Shown here: positions 34,470-42,382 of the stretch, piece after piece
Layout of the letters: each line of letters begins with the position of its first letter
Numbering within the stretch: position 1 is the first letter of the stretch
Source of the DNA: Burkholderia sp. SRS-W-2-2016
GTDB lineage: Bacteria > Pseudomonadota > Gammaproteobacteria > Burkholderiales > Burkholderiaceae
Assembly: GCF_001931485.1 (NCBI RefSeq)
Contig: NZ_MSDV01000075.1
Coordinates: forward strand, 152,835-216,834
Direction of reading: 5' to 3'
DNA length: 64,000 nt
The notes under the pieces: generated by a model
What the model was told of the DNA's origin: nothing
The model's database searches: none
The model's input: the letters and a program-made list of their open reading frames with translations, nothing else
Made by a program: the position numbers and the translations under genes

Positions 34470-36686
34470 ATGAGTATGTTTTCTGGCGTTCAATCCGACG
34501 AGCCGGCTGCCCGTGGTCTGTTCGGTCGCCTGAGGGTATGGTGTGCGGGCTTTACCGAATCGAGCCCGTCGACCATTCTTCCCGTCGCGGAGCCGCAATT
34601 CGAGAGGGAGGCCCTGCCTGTGAGCCCGCATGCGACGACGCTTGGCATGCGTCTGCGCAACGGCGACATCACCGACGTCGAGGCAAACGAGCCGGTGAAG
34701 GATTGGGAGTCGTTGCAGAGCAGTGAGCCAATCCAACGGAGTGAGCCGTTGCAGGCGGAGACGCGCTCGACGATCCACGCTGAGTCGGCGCACGACGGTG
34801 TCGGGGGCGTGCCAGAGGCCGACCGCGAAATGCAACGCCAGTCGGCCGATGTGTCGGCGCAGAGATTCAATTGCCCAGCTGGACAGACAACGGCTTCCGA
34901 CAATGAGCCGGTGACCGATGCAGTGGTCGGGAAAGCGCCGCCGTCATCGCCGCAGCGCCCGCACGAACCGGTAGCGGAAGAGGGCGAGAAGGCGTTGATC
35001 GAATCGGACGTTCTCTATACGCCGATTGGCTTGCCTCAACTGATTTCGGTCGAGGGGCTGGGCCCGTTCAAACGCGTCCTGTGCGAAGCCGGCGCCGACG
35101 CTACGCTGCATATCACCGCATCTGCGCGGCGCAGCTTCGTCGCCGTGGATATGCAGGCCGGTGTCGCAATCGTTGCGGCCACCCGTGAGTTCCATGATGG
35201 TGCGCTGTACGCGACGTACATCAAGGATCTGGAACGCGCACATATCGCGATCCGCGAGGAGATGGTCGCGACCGAAGACGTGATCGCGTCGATCTACGCG
35301 TCGGCGAAGGCGCGTGAAGCTGGCAGCGTGGTACCAGAGACCTCGCGCGCGATCGGCACCTTCCGTGATGTCGTAGAGGCGGCACACGAATTCAACACGA
35401 GCGACGTTCACTGGGAGTACCGTGATTTCAACGACGAGGTGGAAGTGCGCTTCCGCGTCGACGGCGATCTTTACACGTATCGCAGGATGCCCAAGGCGCT
35501 GGTGAAGCGCGCGCTCTCAGCCGCGTATCAGGATCTCGTCCAGCGCAACACGAACTCGGGTGAGACCTTCCAGCCCAGCGCGCCGCAGTCCGCCATGATT
35601 CCGATCGTCTCGCGGGTGGATCTGCTTAACCTGCGCTGGCAAAGCGCGCCAGCGGTGGGCGGGTTCGATGTCGCCTTGCGTGTCCTCGACGGCAATTTCC
35701 GCAACGTTCGCGTGATGCAGCCAGCGGAGATGGGACTGGAGGCAAGCCAGCTGGAAATCATCGACTCGCTGGGCAATGTCAGCGGTGGTGTAACGATCCT
35801 CAGCGGAGAGACGGGCTCGGCCAAGTCCACCCTGCTGCGTGCGATGTCTTTCAACATGGCAGGGCGCGACCTGCGCAAGCAGTATGCGGTGAGCGAACCC
35901 GCAGAGTATCCGAACCCCTGGCTCTCCGAAATTTCCATTGCGCGCAGGACGGATGAGTCCGACGAGGAAGCAAGCCGCAAAAGCGCGGAGGTCGTGCGGA
36001 CGCTGATGCGCATGGACCCCGACGATCTGACCGTCAACGAGATCCGCGATCGCGTGATGGCCTCGCTGGTTGCGGAGCTCTCGCTCACTGGCCATCCGGT
36101 CAGGACAACGCTGCACGCGGACAGTCTGATCGGCGTGTTCATGCGGCTCGCCGGCGGCCGGCTACAGCTGCCGATGGACGAAGTGTCGTCTGAGAAATTC
36201 GTCAATGCAGCGGGCAACCAGAAGCTCATTCCGCGGTTGTGCCCGCATTGCAAGATACCCGCGCAAGACGCTATGCCTGTGTCGCAACTCGAACTCCTGC
36301 GCTCGAAGTTCGGGCTCGATACTTCGCAGATGGCATGCCGCAACGAAGACGGTTGCGAACGTTGCCGCCTGAAGGGTCTCTTCACGCGGGCAGGCAAGGT
36401 CGCGGGCGGCACGAAGGGCCAGACACTGGCGATGGAACTCTACCGTCCGACGCCTGAATTCCTTTCACGTGTCGCCGTGCGCGACTGGCAAGGCGCGGAA
36501 AAGATGTGGCGAGCGGAACGCGCCAGCGGGTTTGGCGATGCCAATATGACCGGCAAGACCATTTACGAGCATGCGCTGTACAAGGCATCGATCGGCGTCA
36601 TTGATCCGCGCTTCATCGACCTGACGATCCGCCCGTTCGCCCAATACCGCGTCATGGCGGACAGGGACGGGAGGATGCCGTCGTGA
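34470..36686 (+). CDS. pilQ: PilQ, type IVb pilus extension ATPase with long N-terminal extension
   Basis: A 738-residue GspE/PilB-type hexameric ATPase. Walker A is GETGSAKST at 446-454 (an alanine replaces the usual glycine before K). The Walker B/Asp-box region is DPDDLTVNEIRD near 522, the His box GHPVRTTLHADS follows, and a zinc-type four-cysteine region (LCPHCK ... CERCRLKG) closes the domain. The first 190 residues or so are acidic, repetitive and probably disordered, which is longer than typical PilQ (about 520). It powers pilin polymerisation and is the only secretion ATPase in the element. Confidence 0.9.
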   Translation: MSMFSGVQSDEPAARGLFGRLRVWCAGFTESSPSTILPVAEPQFEREALPVSPHATTLGMRLRNGDITDVEANEPVKDWESLQSSEPIQRSEPLQAETRSTIHAESAHDGVGGVPEADREMQRQSADVSAQRFNCPAGQTTASDNEPVTDAVVGKAPPSSPQRPHEPVAEEGEKALIESDVLYTPIGLPQLISVEGLGPFKRVLCEAGADATLHITASARRSFVAVDMQAGVAIVAATREFHDGALYATYIKDLERAHIAIREEMVATEDVIASIYASAKAREAGSVVPETSRAIGTFRDVVEAAHEFNTSDVHWEYRDFNDEVEVRFRVDGDLYTYRRMPKALVKRALSAAYQDLVQRNTNSGETFQPSAPQSAMIPIVSRVDLLNLRWQSAPAVGGFDVALRVLDGNFRNVRVMQPAEMGLEASQLEIIDSLGNVSGGVTILSGETGSAKSTLLRAMSFNMAGRDLRKQYAVSEPAEYPNPWLSEISIARRTDESDEEASRKSAEVVRTLMRMDPDDLTVNEIRDRVMASLVAELSLTGHPVRTTLHADSLIGVFMRLAGGRLQLPMDEVSSEKFVNAAGNQKLIPRLCPHCKIPAQDAMPVSQLELLRSKFGLDTSQMACRNEDGCERCRLKGLFTRAGKVAGGTKGQTLAMELYRPTPEFLSRVAVRDWQGAEKMWRAERASGFGDANMTGKTIYEHALYKASIGVIDPRFIDLTIRPFAQYRVMADRDGRMPS

Positions 36687-37825
36687 TGCGTGGCCTGGTT
36701 CACTCGCTCTTCATGATGTTGCCGCCACACGAACGGATGCGCGTCGCAACGTGGCGCTTTCGCAAGGTGCGGGAGAGCTTCTATCGCGAGACGCGACTCG
36801 ACGTTGCAGTGAAGGGGCTACGCAATCGCGAGACCCTGCTTGAACGCCTGACAACGCTTGAGCTGCGCAGCCGCAGTCGCAAGTCGCTCGTGTGGCCGGT
36901 GTTTCAAAGCATCGGGCGGCGTATGCGAGCGGGCGATGACTTCGCTCAGGCGATCCGGTCTTTCATTCCGGTCGATGAATATGCGCTGCTTGAACTGGCG
37001 GGCTCGTCGACGAAGGAAGACGCCGCGGTGCGCGGGCTCGAACTGGCCGAAATGGCGGCCAGTGCGAAGCGCATTCTTTCGGGGACGACATCCGCGCAGA
37101 TGGCTTATCCGGCGTTCCTGCTCATCTATCTGTACAGCTTCTGCATGCTGTTCGGCGGGGCGATCTTCCCGCAGGTCGTTGATGTGCGACCGCTGGACCA
37201 ATGGCCCGGTGCCGGCCAGGTGCTCTACGCGATCGACACCTTCTGCTACGAGTACTGGTGGCTAAGCGGTGCGGTCGTTGCTGGAGCGGTCTTCAGCTAT
37301 TTCTCGACGTTGCGCCGCTGGACCGGCAACCTGCGCAACCGCCTGGACGCCGCGCCGCTGATGTGGCGAAACAGGCGCGATCTTCGTGCTGCGCTGCTGA
37401 TCGTTTCGTTGTCGGGCCTCTTCGACTCAGGTCTTACCCTTCGTGCTGCGCTAGACCGGCTGACGCGGACCGCTGATCCGTGGCTCAGGTGGCATCTGAA
37501 CCGTATGAGCCGACGTCTGACGCAAGCGCCAGATGAACCGATGCGCGCCCTGGACACCGGGATCTTTTCCGAGTCCATCGTCGACACCATTACTGACGCA
37601 TCCGGTCGCGACCAGTTCGTGCAGGCCATCAAGGATCTGGGCCGCGATTCGCTCTCCCGGGTCGTCGAAAACGTTCGGCGCAACGCAAAGATCACCCATT
37701 ACGTTCTGCTGGGTCTGGCTGCGATCGCGTTTCTTGTAATTGGCGTCGGTTCGTATGTGATGACCGGCGCGGCCAGCCTCGACACATCCACCTTCCAGTC
37801 CCCCACCACCATAACCGCTCACTGA
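36683..37825 (+). CDS. pilR: PilR, type IVb pilus inner-membrane platform (GspF family)
   Basis: A 380-residue polytopic protein with two GspF-type cytosolic helical domains (ALLELAGSSTKEDAAVRGLELAEMA; DSGLTLRAALDRLTRTADPWLRWHL) and TM helices near 150-172, 197-215 and 345-367. GspF proteins couple the ATPase to the growing pilus. Overlaps pilQ by 4 bp. Confidence 0.9.
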   Translation: MMRGLVHSLFMMLPPHERMRVATWRFRKVRESFYRETRLDVAVKGLRNRETLLERLTTLELRSRSRKSLVWPVFQSIGRRMRAGDDFAQAIRSFIPVDEYALLELAGSSTKEDAAVRGLELAEMAASAKRILSGTTSAQMAYPAFLLIYLYSFCMLFGGAIFPQVVDVRPLDQWPGAGQVLYAIDTFCYEYWWLSGAVVAGAVFSYFSTLRRWTGNLRNRLDAAPLMWRNRRDLRAALLIVSLSGLFDSGLTLRAALDRLTRTADPWLRWHLNRMSRRLTQAPDEPMRALDTGIFSESIVDTITDASGRDQFVQAIKDLGRDSLSRVVENVRRNAKITHYVLLGLAAIAFLVIGVGSYVMTGAASLDTSTFQSPTTITAH

Positions 37826-37832
37826 GGAAACC

Positions 37833-38423
37833 ATGCAAAACCAAATGAACGATTTCAAAAAAGACACGCTGCGCAAAATCGGTCGCCGTCGCAAACAGTC
37901 TGGCGAGCTCTCAATGATTGAAGGCGCCGCGGTGATGGCCGCGGCGGCGCTGCTCGCCCTCCTGGCATACGCCGGCGGCAAGTTCGTGATGGACCGCGTC
38001 CACGCCTCGCAGTTCAAGAGCGAAGCGCAACTCTTCCATACTGGCATTCTTGATGCCAGTGCCAACGATACCGATTTCTCGTCGGAGACGCTCAAAACCC
38101 TTTCGCAGAACCATGCGTTTGATTCCGCTGGTTCGCGCGTCGCGTCGGGCGGGTCGGGCGTTACCGGCATGTTTGGTGGCGCAGTCATGGCGGCAACCGG
38201 CACGGTGATCAACACGAATGATGCAATGGTGTTGACCTATCCGGTGCCAGCGGCTGTGTGTGCTCTCAGTATTGCAGCACTCACCAACGCGTACACGGAA
38301 GTGACGGTGAACGGCACCGTCGTTTCATCGCCAACCACAACCTTCAGCAGCAGCACGGGCGCGACCGCATGCACGTCCGCCGGCGCGACGGCGAGCATCG
38401 CGATGTACACGACGCGCAGCTAA
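37833..38423 (+). CDS. pilS: PilS, major type IVb prepilin
   Basis: A 196-residue prepilin: basic leader, cleavage region KQSGELSMIEG (G24, E25, L26 to E30), a 25-residue hydrophobic helix (GAAVMAAAALLALLAYAGG) and a C-terminal domain with one cysteine pair (VCALS, ACTSAG). Alignment to the usual G-x4-E spacing would put cleavage after E25 rather than G24, so either the +1 residue is glutamate or the -1 residue is non-glycine, both unusual. No pilU-type prepilin peptidase lies in this locus, so processing depends on a host enzyme. Confidence 0.87.
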   Translation: MQNQMNDFKKDTLRKIGRRRKQSGELSMIEGAAVMAAAALLALLAYAGGKFVMDRVHASQFKSEAQLFHTGILDASANDTDFSSETLKTLSQNHAFDSAGSRVASGGSGVTGMFGGAVMAATGTVINTNDAMVLTYPVPAAVCALSIAALTNAYTEVTVNGTVVSSPTTTFSSSTGATACTSAGATASIAMYTTRS

Positions 38424-38435
38424 GGGGCGAGGGAC

Positions 38436-39599
38436 ATGGGCAGCATCATCGAAATGGTGATCGTACTGGCGGCATCGGCGTTGCTGCTCACGCAGGGTAT
38501 CCGCGAAGACATCGCCCATAAGCGCGCGGCGCTGATGGCTTCCGAAGGACAGAACGAGGCTGTCATCAACGACGCGCTGTCAAAGTGGGTGACGGAGAAC
38601 TATGCGGCAAAGCTGGCCGAGTTCACCGCGTCGGGGTCAACAACGTTGACGCCGCCGACGATCGATGATCTCTATACGAACGGCGATCTGAAGCAGGCGC
38701 ATCGCAACGGCCCGTTCTGGGGTGGAACGTACATCATCTCGATGAACATGGTCCCGAGCAACTGCTCGGCAGACGCGGGGAACTGCCACGTGGTCTATCT
38801 GCTTTACCCCTCGAAGCCACTGCTGAAAAGGGGGGTAGCCGATGTCGTCGGCGCGTCGCAGATCGCGCAGGCGGGTGGTAGCCAGTTCGGATACTCGACG
38901 CTGCAGAACAGCGCCACGGTCGCCGGCCTGAACGGTGCGTGGTCCACGCCGAATCCCCTGTCTGGCAGTCCGGCGGCCGCGATCGTCGCGACCAATGGCG
39001 TCGACTCCGATGGTGACTCGATCTATATCCGGCGCGACGGTAGTCTCACCTGGACCGGCGATCAGAACGTCAACAATGTGAGCCTGAAAAACGTCAACGA
39101 CATCAAAACGCAGACCCTTGAGGCGAGCGGAGCGGTGACTGCCGCGAGCGTTGCTGCAAGTGGGGCCGTCACCAGTGCCACGGCCACAGCGACGGGGGCG
39201 ATAAGCGGTAACTCAGTCACCGCGACGACGACGCTGCAGGCCGGAAATATCGCAGTGCCGCGCGCTGCGTGTTCTCCAAACGGAGCGACGGCCAGCGCCT
39301 ACGACGGCTCGGGGCAGCAATTCACCTGTCAGTACGGAGTCTGGCTTCCGACAGGCGGGAATCTGTTGCGGATGGGCTACTCCCCTGTTTATGACGGCTG
39401 GAATGTCGCGAAGCCGTCCTGTCCCGCAGGGGGAACACCCATTATCGAGCTGGCACCACAGTACTGGTACGTCAACGAGTCTGCCACCGTGAACTACAAC
39501 GCCTACGACTACGGTACTTACTGGAACATCAGAATCACTGACGGGCCAGGCGCCGGTATCTCCGCAATGGCGACTGCTGGAACTTACTGCTCTTACTAG
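38436..39599 (+). CDS. pilV: PilV-like minor prepilin and tip adhesin
   Basis: A 387-residue protein beginning MGSIIEMVIVLAASALLL, a minimal prepilin leader ending at G2. A middle region (about 215-265) is a repetitive A/S/T/V coiled stretch (ASGAVTAASVAASGAVTSAT). The C-terminus is cysteine-containing (RAACSPNG, QQFTCQYGVWLPTGG, TYCSY), as in R64-type PilV, whose variable tail selects the recipient cell's lipopolysaccharide. Unlike R64 there is no shufflon recombinase or alternative tail segment downstream. Confidence 0.82.
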   Translation: MGSIIEMVIVLAASALLLTQGIREDIAHKRAALMASEGQNEAVINDALSKWVTENYAAKLAEFTASGSTTLTPPTIDDLYTNGDLKQAHRNGPFWGGTYIISMNMVPSNCSADAGNCHVVYLLYPSKPLLKRGVADVVGASQIAQAGGSQFGYSTLQNSATVAGLNGAWSTPNPLSGSPAAAIVATNGVDSDGDSIYIRRDGSLTWTGDQNVNNVSLKNVNDIKTQTLEASGAVTAASVAASGAVTSATATATGAISGNSVTATTTLQAGNIAVPRAACSPNGATASAYDGSGQQFTCQYGVWLPTGGNLLRMGYSPVYDGWNVAKPSCPAGGTPIIELAPQYWYVNESATVNYNAYDYGTYWNIRITDGPGAGISAMATAGTYCSY

Positions 39600-39608
39600 C
39601 GAATTGCT

Positions 39609-40283
39609 ATGAAAAAAAACCTCGCATCGCCACTTTTTCGAACGACGCTCATGTGTTCGCTGCTGGCCGCACAGATTGCGACCGCCGGCCCAGTCGTATG
39701 CTCACCAGGGTACTGGGATGCTACCTGCAACGGGAGACTCAACACGGGCTACCAGACGCCGCCTAGCTGTCCAACGGATGCGGGATGGACGACCCTAGCT
39801 GCTGCGCATTGGATCGGCTCGCAATATTCGGCGCCGCAGTGCGACTACAAAGTCCGCCCATATTGCGGTAGTGGATTCAACGAGACGTCTGCGCCTACTT
39901 GGAACGGCTCAATGTGGGTCGGGTTGGGCTGTTCACTGCCGCCCTCTCTGCCTGCTCCACCGACATTAACGCAGGTGGCGTCAACCTGTGTAGCCTCGAT
40001 TCAAAAGGCCATGAATGGGACCCGGATTGGCTGGTACACGGGACGTTTTGGCGCTTGGTCTGGGCCGTCATCTGAAGAGCTACCCCCGCCGATAATGGGG
40101 GGCGGATTTGCTTTCGGGGCCGGCTGGGACAATAGCAGCTTTAATGGAAAGACAGACGTTTATTGGGCATATGAGCTGGATGACCAAGGGGCGAACGGGA
40201 TCGGCTTCTGCTATTACGAAGCTGGCACCTCCAACTTCCTTGGGTCAGGCTATGCCTTCCGAACAATGGACCAGGGCGGCTAA
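39609..40283 (+). CDS. Cysteine-rich exported protein, pilus-tip partner candidate
   Basis: A 224-residue protein with a signal peptide (to about 27, QIATAG) and nine cysteines in the mature part (VVCSPGYWDATCNG, PSCPTD, QCDYKVRPYCG, LGCSL, STCVAS, GFCYYEAG). Many aromatic G/W/Y motifs (WNGSMWVGLGC, GRFGAWSG) look like a binding surface. It lies 9 bp after pilV and just before the operon terminator, so a PilV-associated receptor-binding role is plausible. Codon use is less GC-rich than the pil genes, a sign of separate origin. Not recognised as a known family. Confidence 0.6.
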   Translation: MKKNLASPLFRTTLMCSLLAAQIATAGPVVCSPGYWDATCNGRLNTGYQTPPSCPTDAGWTTLAAAHWIGSQYSAPQCDYKVRPYCGSGFNETSAPTWNGSMWVGLGCSLPPSLPAPPTLTQVASTCVASIQKAMNGTRIGWYTGRFGAWSGPSSEELPPPIMGGGFAFGAGWDNSSFNGKTDVYWAYELDDQGANGIGFCYYEAGTSNFLGSGYAFRTMDQGG

Positions 40284-40364
40284 ATAGATTCCGGATGCAG
40301 AACGGGGGTCGCTTCCAATGCTGTCGCGACGGAAAACGGACTTCTTTCGTAGAGAATCGCATGG

Positions 40365-40402
40365 AAAAAGCCGTTCGGTTTGATGGTCGAACGGCTTTTT
40401 TG
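40365..40402 (+). terminator. Rho-independent terminator of the virB/pil operon
   Basis: AAAAAGCCGTTCG and CGAACGGCTTTTTT form a 9-bp GC-containing stem with A/T tails around a 10-nt loop. It follows the last pil-operon gene by 80 bp and probably also serves the convergent CAP-lipoprotein gene. Confidence 0.88.
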
Positions 40403-40507
40403 AGCGCTAGCGACTACTCAGCCTCCGCGGTGCGACGATTCTAAGCGGAGCCAGCGTTGAATAGGGAAGCCCCGCGCGCGCTAATGCTCGCGGTTTTTTC
40501 CTCAACG

Positions 40508-41590
40508 TTACGAGCTGGTCGTGAAGACCCATGTCTTGCTGACCGGCTGTCCGTTCCGCTGACCAGAGAACGTGACTGTATAGGTCGTGTTGGCGGAGAG
40601 GGGGGCAAGCGGAAGCAGGGCTGCGACACCGGCAGCAAGTGCGTTGTTCGCGTCTGCCGTCGCTCCCGTCGAGCCTTGCATCGCTGCCGAAGGAACAATG
40701 ATGCGAGCTGGCACGGCCGATCCGTTCGCTGTCATGGAAAACGTCGTGACCGTCAGTACGTCACCTTGCGTCGTCGCGTTGACCCGGACCAATACCGGAC
40801 GACCGGGCGACGCCAGATCGGGGGCAGGGTTCGGGATTTCCGCGACCATCGCGCGCGCAACGTTCGTCTCGCTAGGATAGGGCGTCACCGCGACCGCGCC
40901 GGAAGCCATCTGCTGGCCGCCTGCGCCGTAAAGACCATTATCAACTGGATTGCCGCTGACATTCGACGTCTCGCCAAAGTCCAGCACGCAACCGTAGGTT
41001 CCTTGACCGGCGTTCACCTGGAAGCCGACGCCGATGGTCTCTTGGATCGATGTTACAGCTTGGAGGTGATAGAGGCTGTTCAGATATTGCCCGATACAGG
41101 CCGCGCCGCTTGCGTCGGCGGTCGCCTGAGTCATTCCCACTGCAGCAACTTCGCCAATCCATTCGGTCGCCGGGGCGCCGGCTTTGCGTGCCCGGCTGAG
41201 CGGCGTTGCTTCGTAATAGTCCCCGAACGTCGGAACTTCATCGTGCGTCGTGCTGGTGATGTTGCCGTTCGCAAGATTGTTGACTTGGTACAACGCATGA
41301 GCAGATGCCGACGTGTCGAGTACCGCGTCCTGCTTCAACTGACCAACGCCCATCGCGGCGCGATACGCGTTCAGCGCGGAAAAGATCGTCGCCTGCGCAC
41401 TCGCGCCCGTGTATGTAGCTGCGGGTACGGAGGTTTGCAGATTCCCAGACGAGTTACCGCTGGCCGGTGGGGTCGCGCCGGTGCTGTCGCTGCTATTGTT
41501 TTTGCCGCCGTCACTACCGCCACCGCCGCAAGCCGAAAGGGCGATAGCAGCTGCGAACGAAAAGGCGGTCAGTGCTGAGATCTTCTTCAT
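40508..41590 (-). CDS. CAP-domain (SCP/PR1-like) lipoprotein
   Basis: A 360-residue lipoprotein (lipobox ALSACGGGG). A CAP-like domain spans about 65-250: IFSALNAYRAAMGVGQLKQD, SASAHALYQVNNLANGNITST, H-D-E motif THDEVPTF, WIGEVAAVG and SLYHLQAVTS. The rest is a C-terminal Ig-like beta-domain (YTVTFSGQRNGQPVSKTWVF). CAP proteins bind lipids or surfaces; the bacterial ones are poorly understood. It is transcribed against the pil operon and looks like cargo. The long opposite-strand frame is a shadow. Confidence 0.8.
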   Translation of the reverse strand: MKKISALTAFSFAAAIALSACGGGGSDGGKNNSSDSTGATPPASGNSSGNLQTSVPAATYTGASAQATIFSALNAYRAAMGVGQLKQDAVLDTSASAHALYQVNNLANGNITSTTHDEVPTFGDYYEATPLSRARKAGAPATEWIGEVAAVGMTQATADASGAACIGQYLNSLYHLQAVTSIQETIGVGFQVNAGQGTYGCVLDFGETSNVSGNPVDNGLYGAGGQQMASGAVAVTPYPSETNVARAMVAEIPNPAPDLASPGRPVLVRVNATTQGDVLTVTTFSMTANGSAVPARIIVPSAAMQGSTGATADANNALAAGVAALLPLAPLSANTTYTVTFSGQRNGQPVSKTWVFTTSS

Positions 41591-41663
41591 TGTGTCGAAC
41601 CTTGGATTGTTGTTGGGCGTGCCCCGTGCACGACCTTGATTTCATGTTAGCGAGCACAGCGCA

Positions 41664-41674
41664 AAGTCAAGTCG
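41664..41674 (-). promoter_or_regulatory. CGACTTGACTT box upstream of the CAP gene
   Basis: Read on the minus strand it contains TTGACT, a plausible -35, followed 15 nt later by TAACAT as -10. The same 10-11-mer recurs at 46310, 51431 and 53038, each upstream of a leftward gene in the element. Confidence 0.5.
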
Positions 41675-41819
41675 CGACCGGTCGCGCTCCCGAAATCGTC
41701 GGGCGATGGCGCCGATACCGGATCGCGCATTCTGGTGATAACGGATATATCTCGTAAGAATTGAGCGAGTCGTCCGGTATCGTGACCAGGAAATGCCTGC
41801 GCGAGCCCGAGAGGCGCGC

Positions 41820-42200
41820 TCAAGTACGCCGCTTGCGACGGCGCCAGTGAAACACGCGGAGGCCGACAAAGGCCGCGACGAGCAGTCCGCCGGTCGTAAC
41901 GGGCTGGAGTTTTGCCACGACCGGGATAAGGCGCGAACCCATATAGAGGCAAAGAATGACGACGGCGACCCGGCCAAACCACGGTGCGCTCAGCATGGAT
42001 AGAAGGCGGGAAGGCTGGTGACTCGCCCAATCCCTGTATCCCTCATTGATCGCTCGCAGGTCGAAGCCTTCGGCCAGTCGTGCGCGCTCGTGACGGTAGA
42101 ACTGCTCGTACTGCTCGAACCGCCCGTCGCCGCGGCCCTCGAGCCACGCGGCGTTGCTTTCGGGCGCAAGATAGTCGAAGTCTTCCATCGCCTTCTTCAT
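41820..42200 (-). CDS. Small membrane protein, unknown
   Basis: A 126-residue protein: acidic-basic soluble N-terminal half (FDYLAPESNAAWLEGRGDGRFEQYEQFYRHERARLAEGFDL) and two C-terminal transmembrane helices (about 79-95 and 101-118) ending in a basic tail (WRRRKRRT). Its ATG overlaps the stop of the preceding small gene (ATGA), so it is translated as the last gene of the FlhDC-like regulator operon. No recognisable family. Confidence 0.65.
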   Translation of the reverse strand: MKKAMEDFDYLAPESNAAWLEGRGDGRFEQYEQFYRHERARLAEGFDLRAINEGYRDWASHQPSRLLSMLSAPWFGRVAVVILCLYMGSRLIPVVAKLQPVTTGGLLVAAFVGLRVFHWRRRKRRT

Positions 42201-42382
42201 CAGTGTGCCCGTCCGGCATGCCATGCGATGCCGCCGACGGCGTCGGCGATCACATTGCCGTCGGCCTCCGAATGGAATGCGCCGGTGTCGGGATGCTGCC
42301 AACTGAACTGGGCCTTCCCGTCTGCGCTGAAGACGACAAGGCCGGCCGGCAAATCCGGTTGTTGCGCGGTGTCAGGCGTCAC
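42200..42382 (-). CDS. Small conserved-looking protein, unknown
   Basis: A 60-residue frame starting with GTG inside the 3' end of the FlhDC-like gene and ending in an ATGA overlap with the next gene. The sequence (LPAGLVVFSADGKAQFSWQH, GNVIADAVGGIAWHAG) looks like a small beta-protein. Tight coupling to both neighbours is the main support. Function unknown. Confidence 0.5.
   Translation of the reverse strand: MTPDTAQQPDLPAGLVVFSADGKAQFSWQHPDTGAFHSEADGNVIADAVGGIAWHAGRAH

Noticed and set aside
38900..40300. Shufflon at the pilV 3' end
   Set aside because: No inverted crossover repeats, no alternative tail segments and no Rci-type recombinase next to it.
40457..41578. 373-residue plus-strand frame opposite the CAP lipoprotein
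   Set aside because: No signal or domain; the minus strand has a lipobox and CAP motifs.
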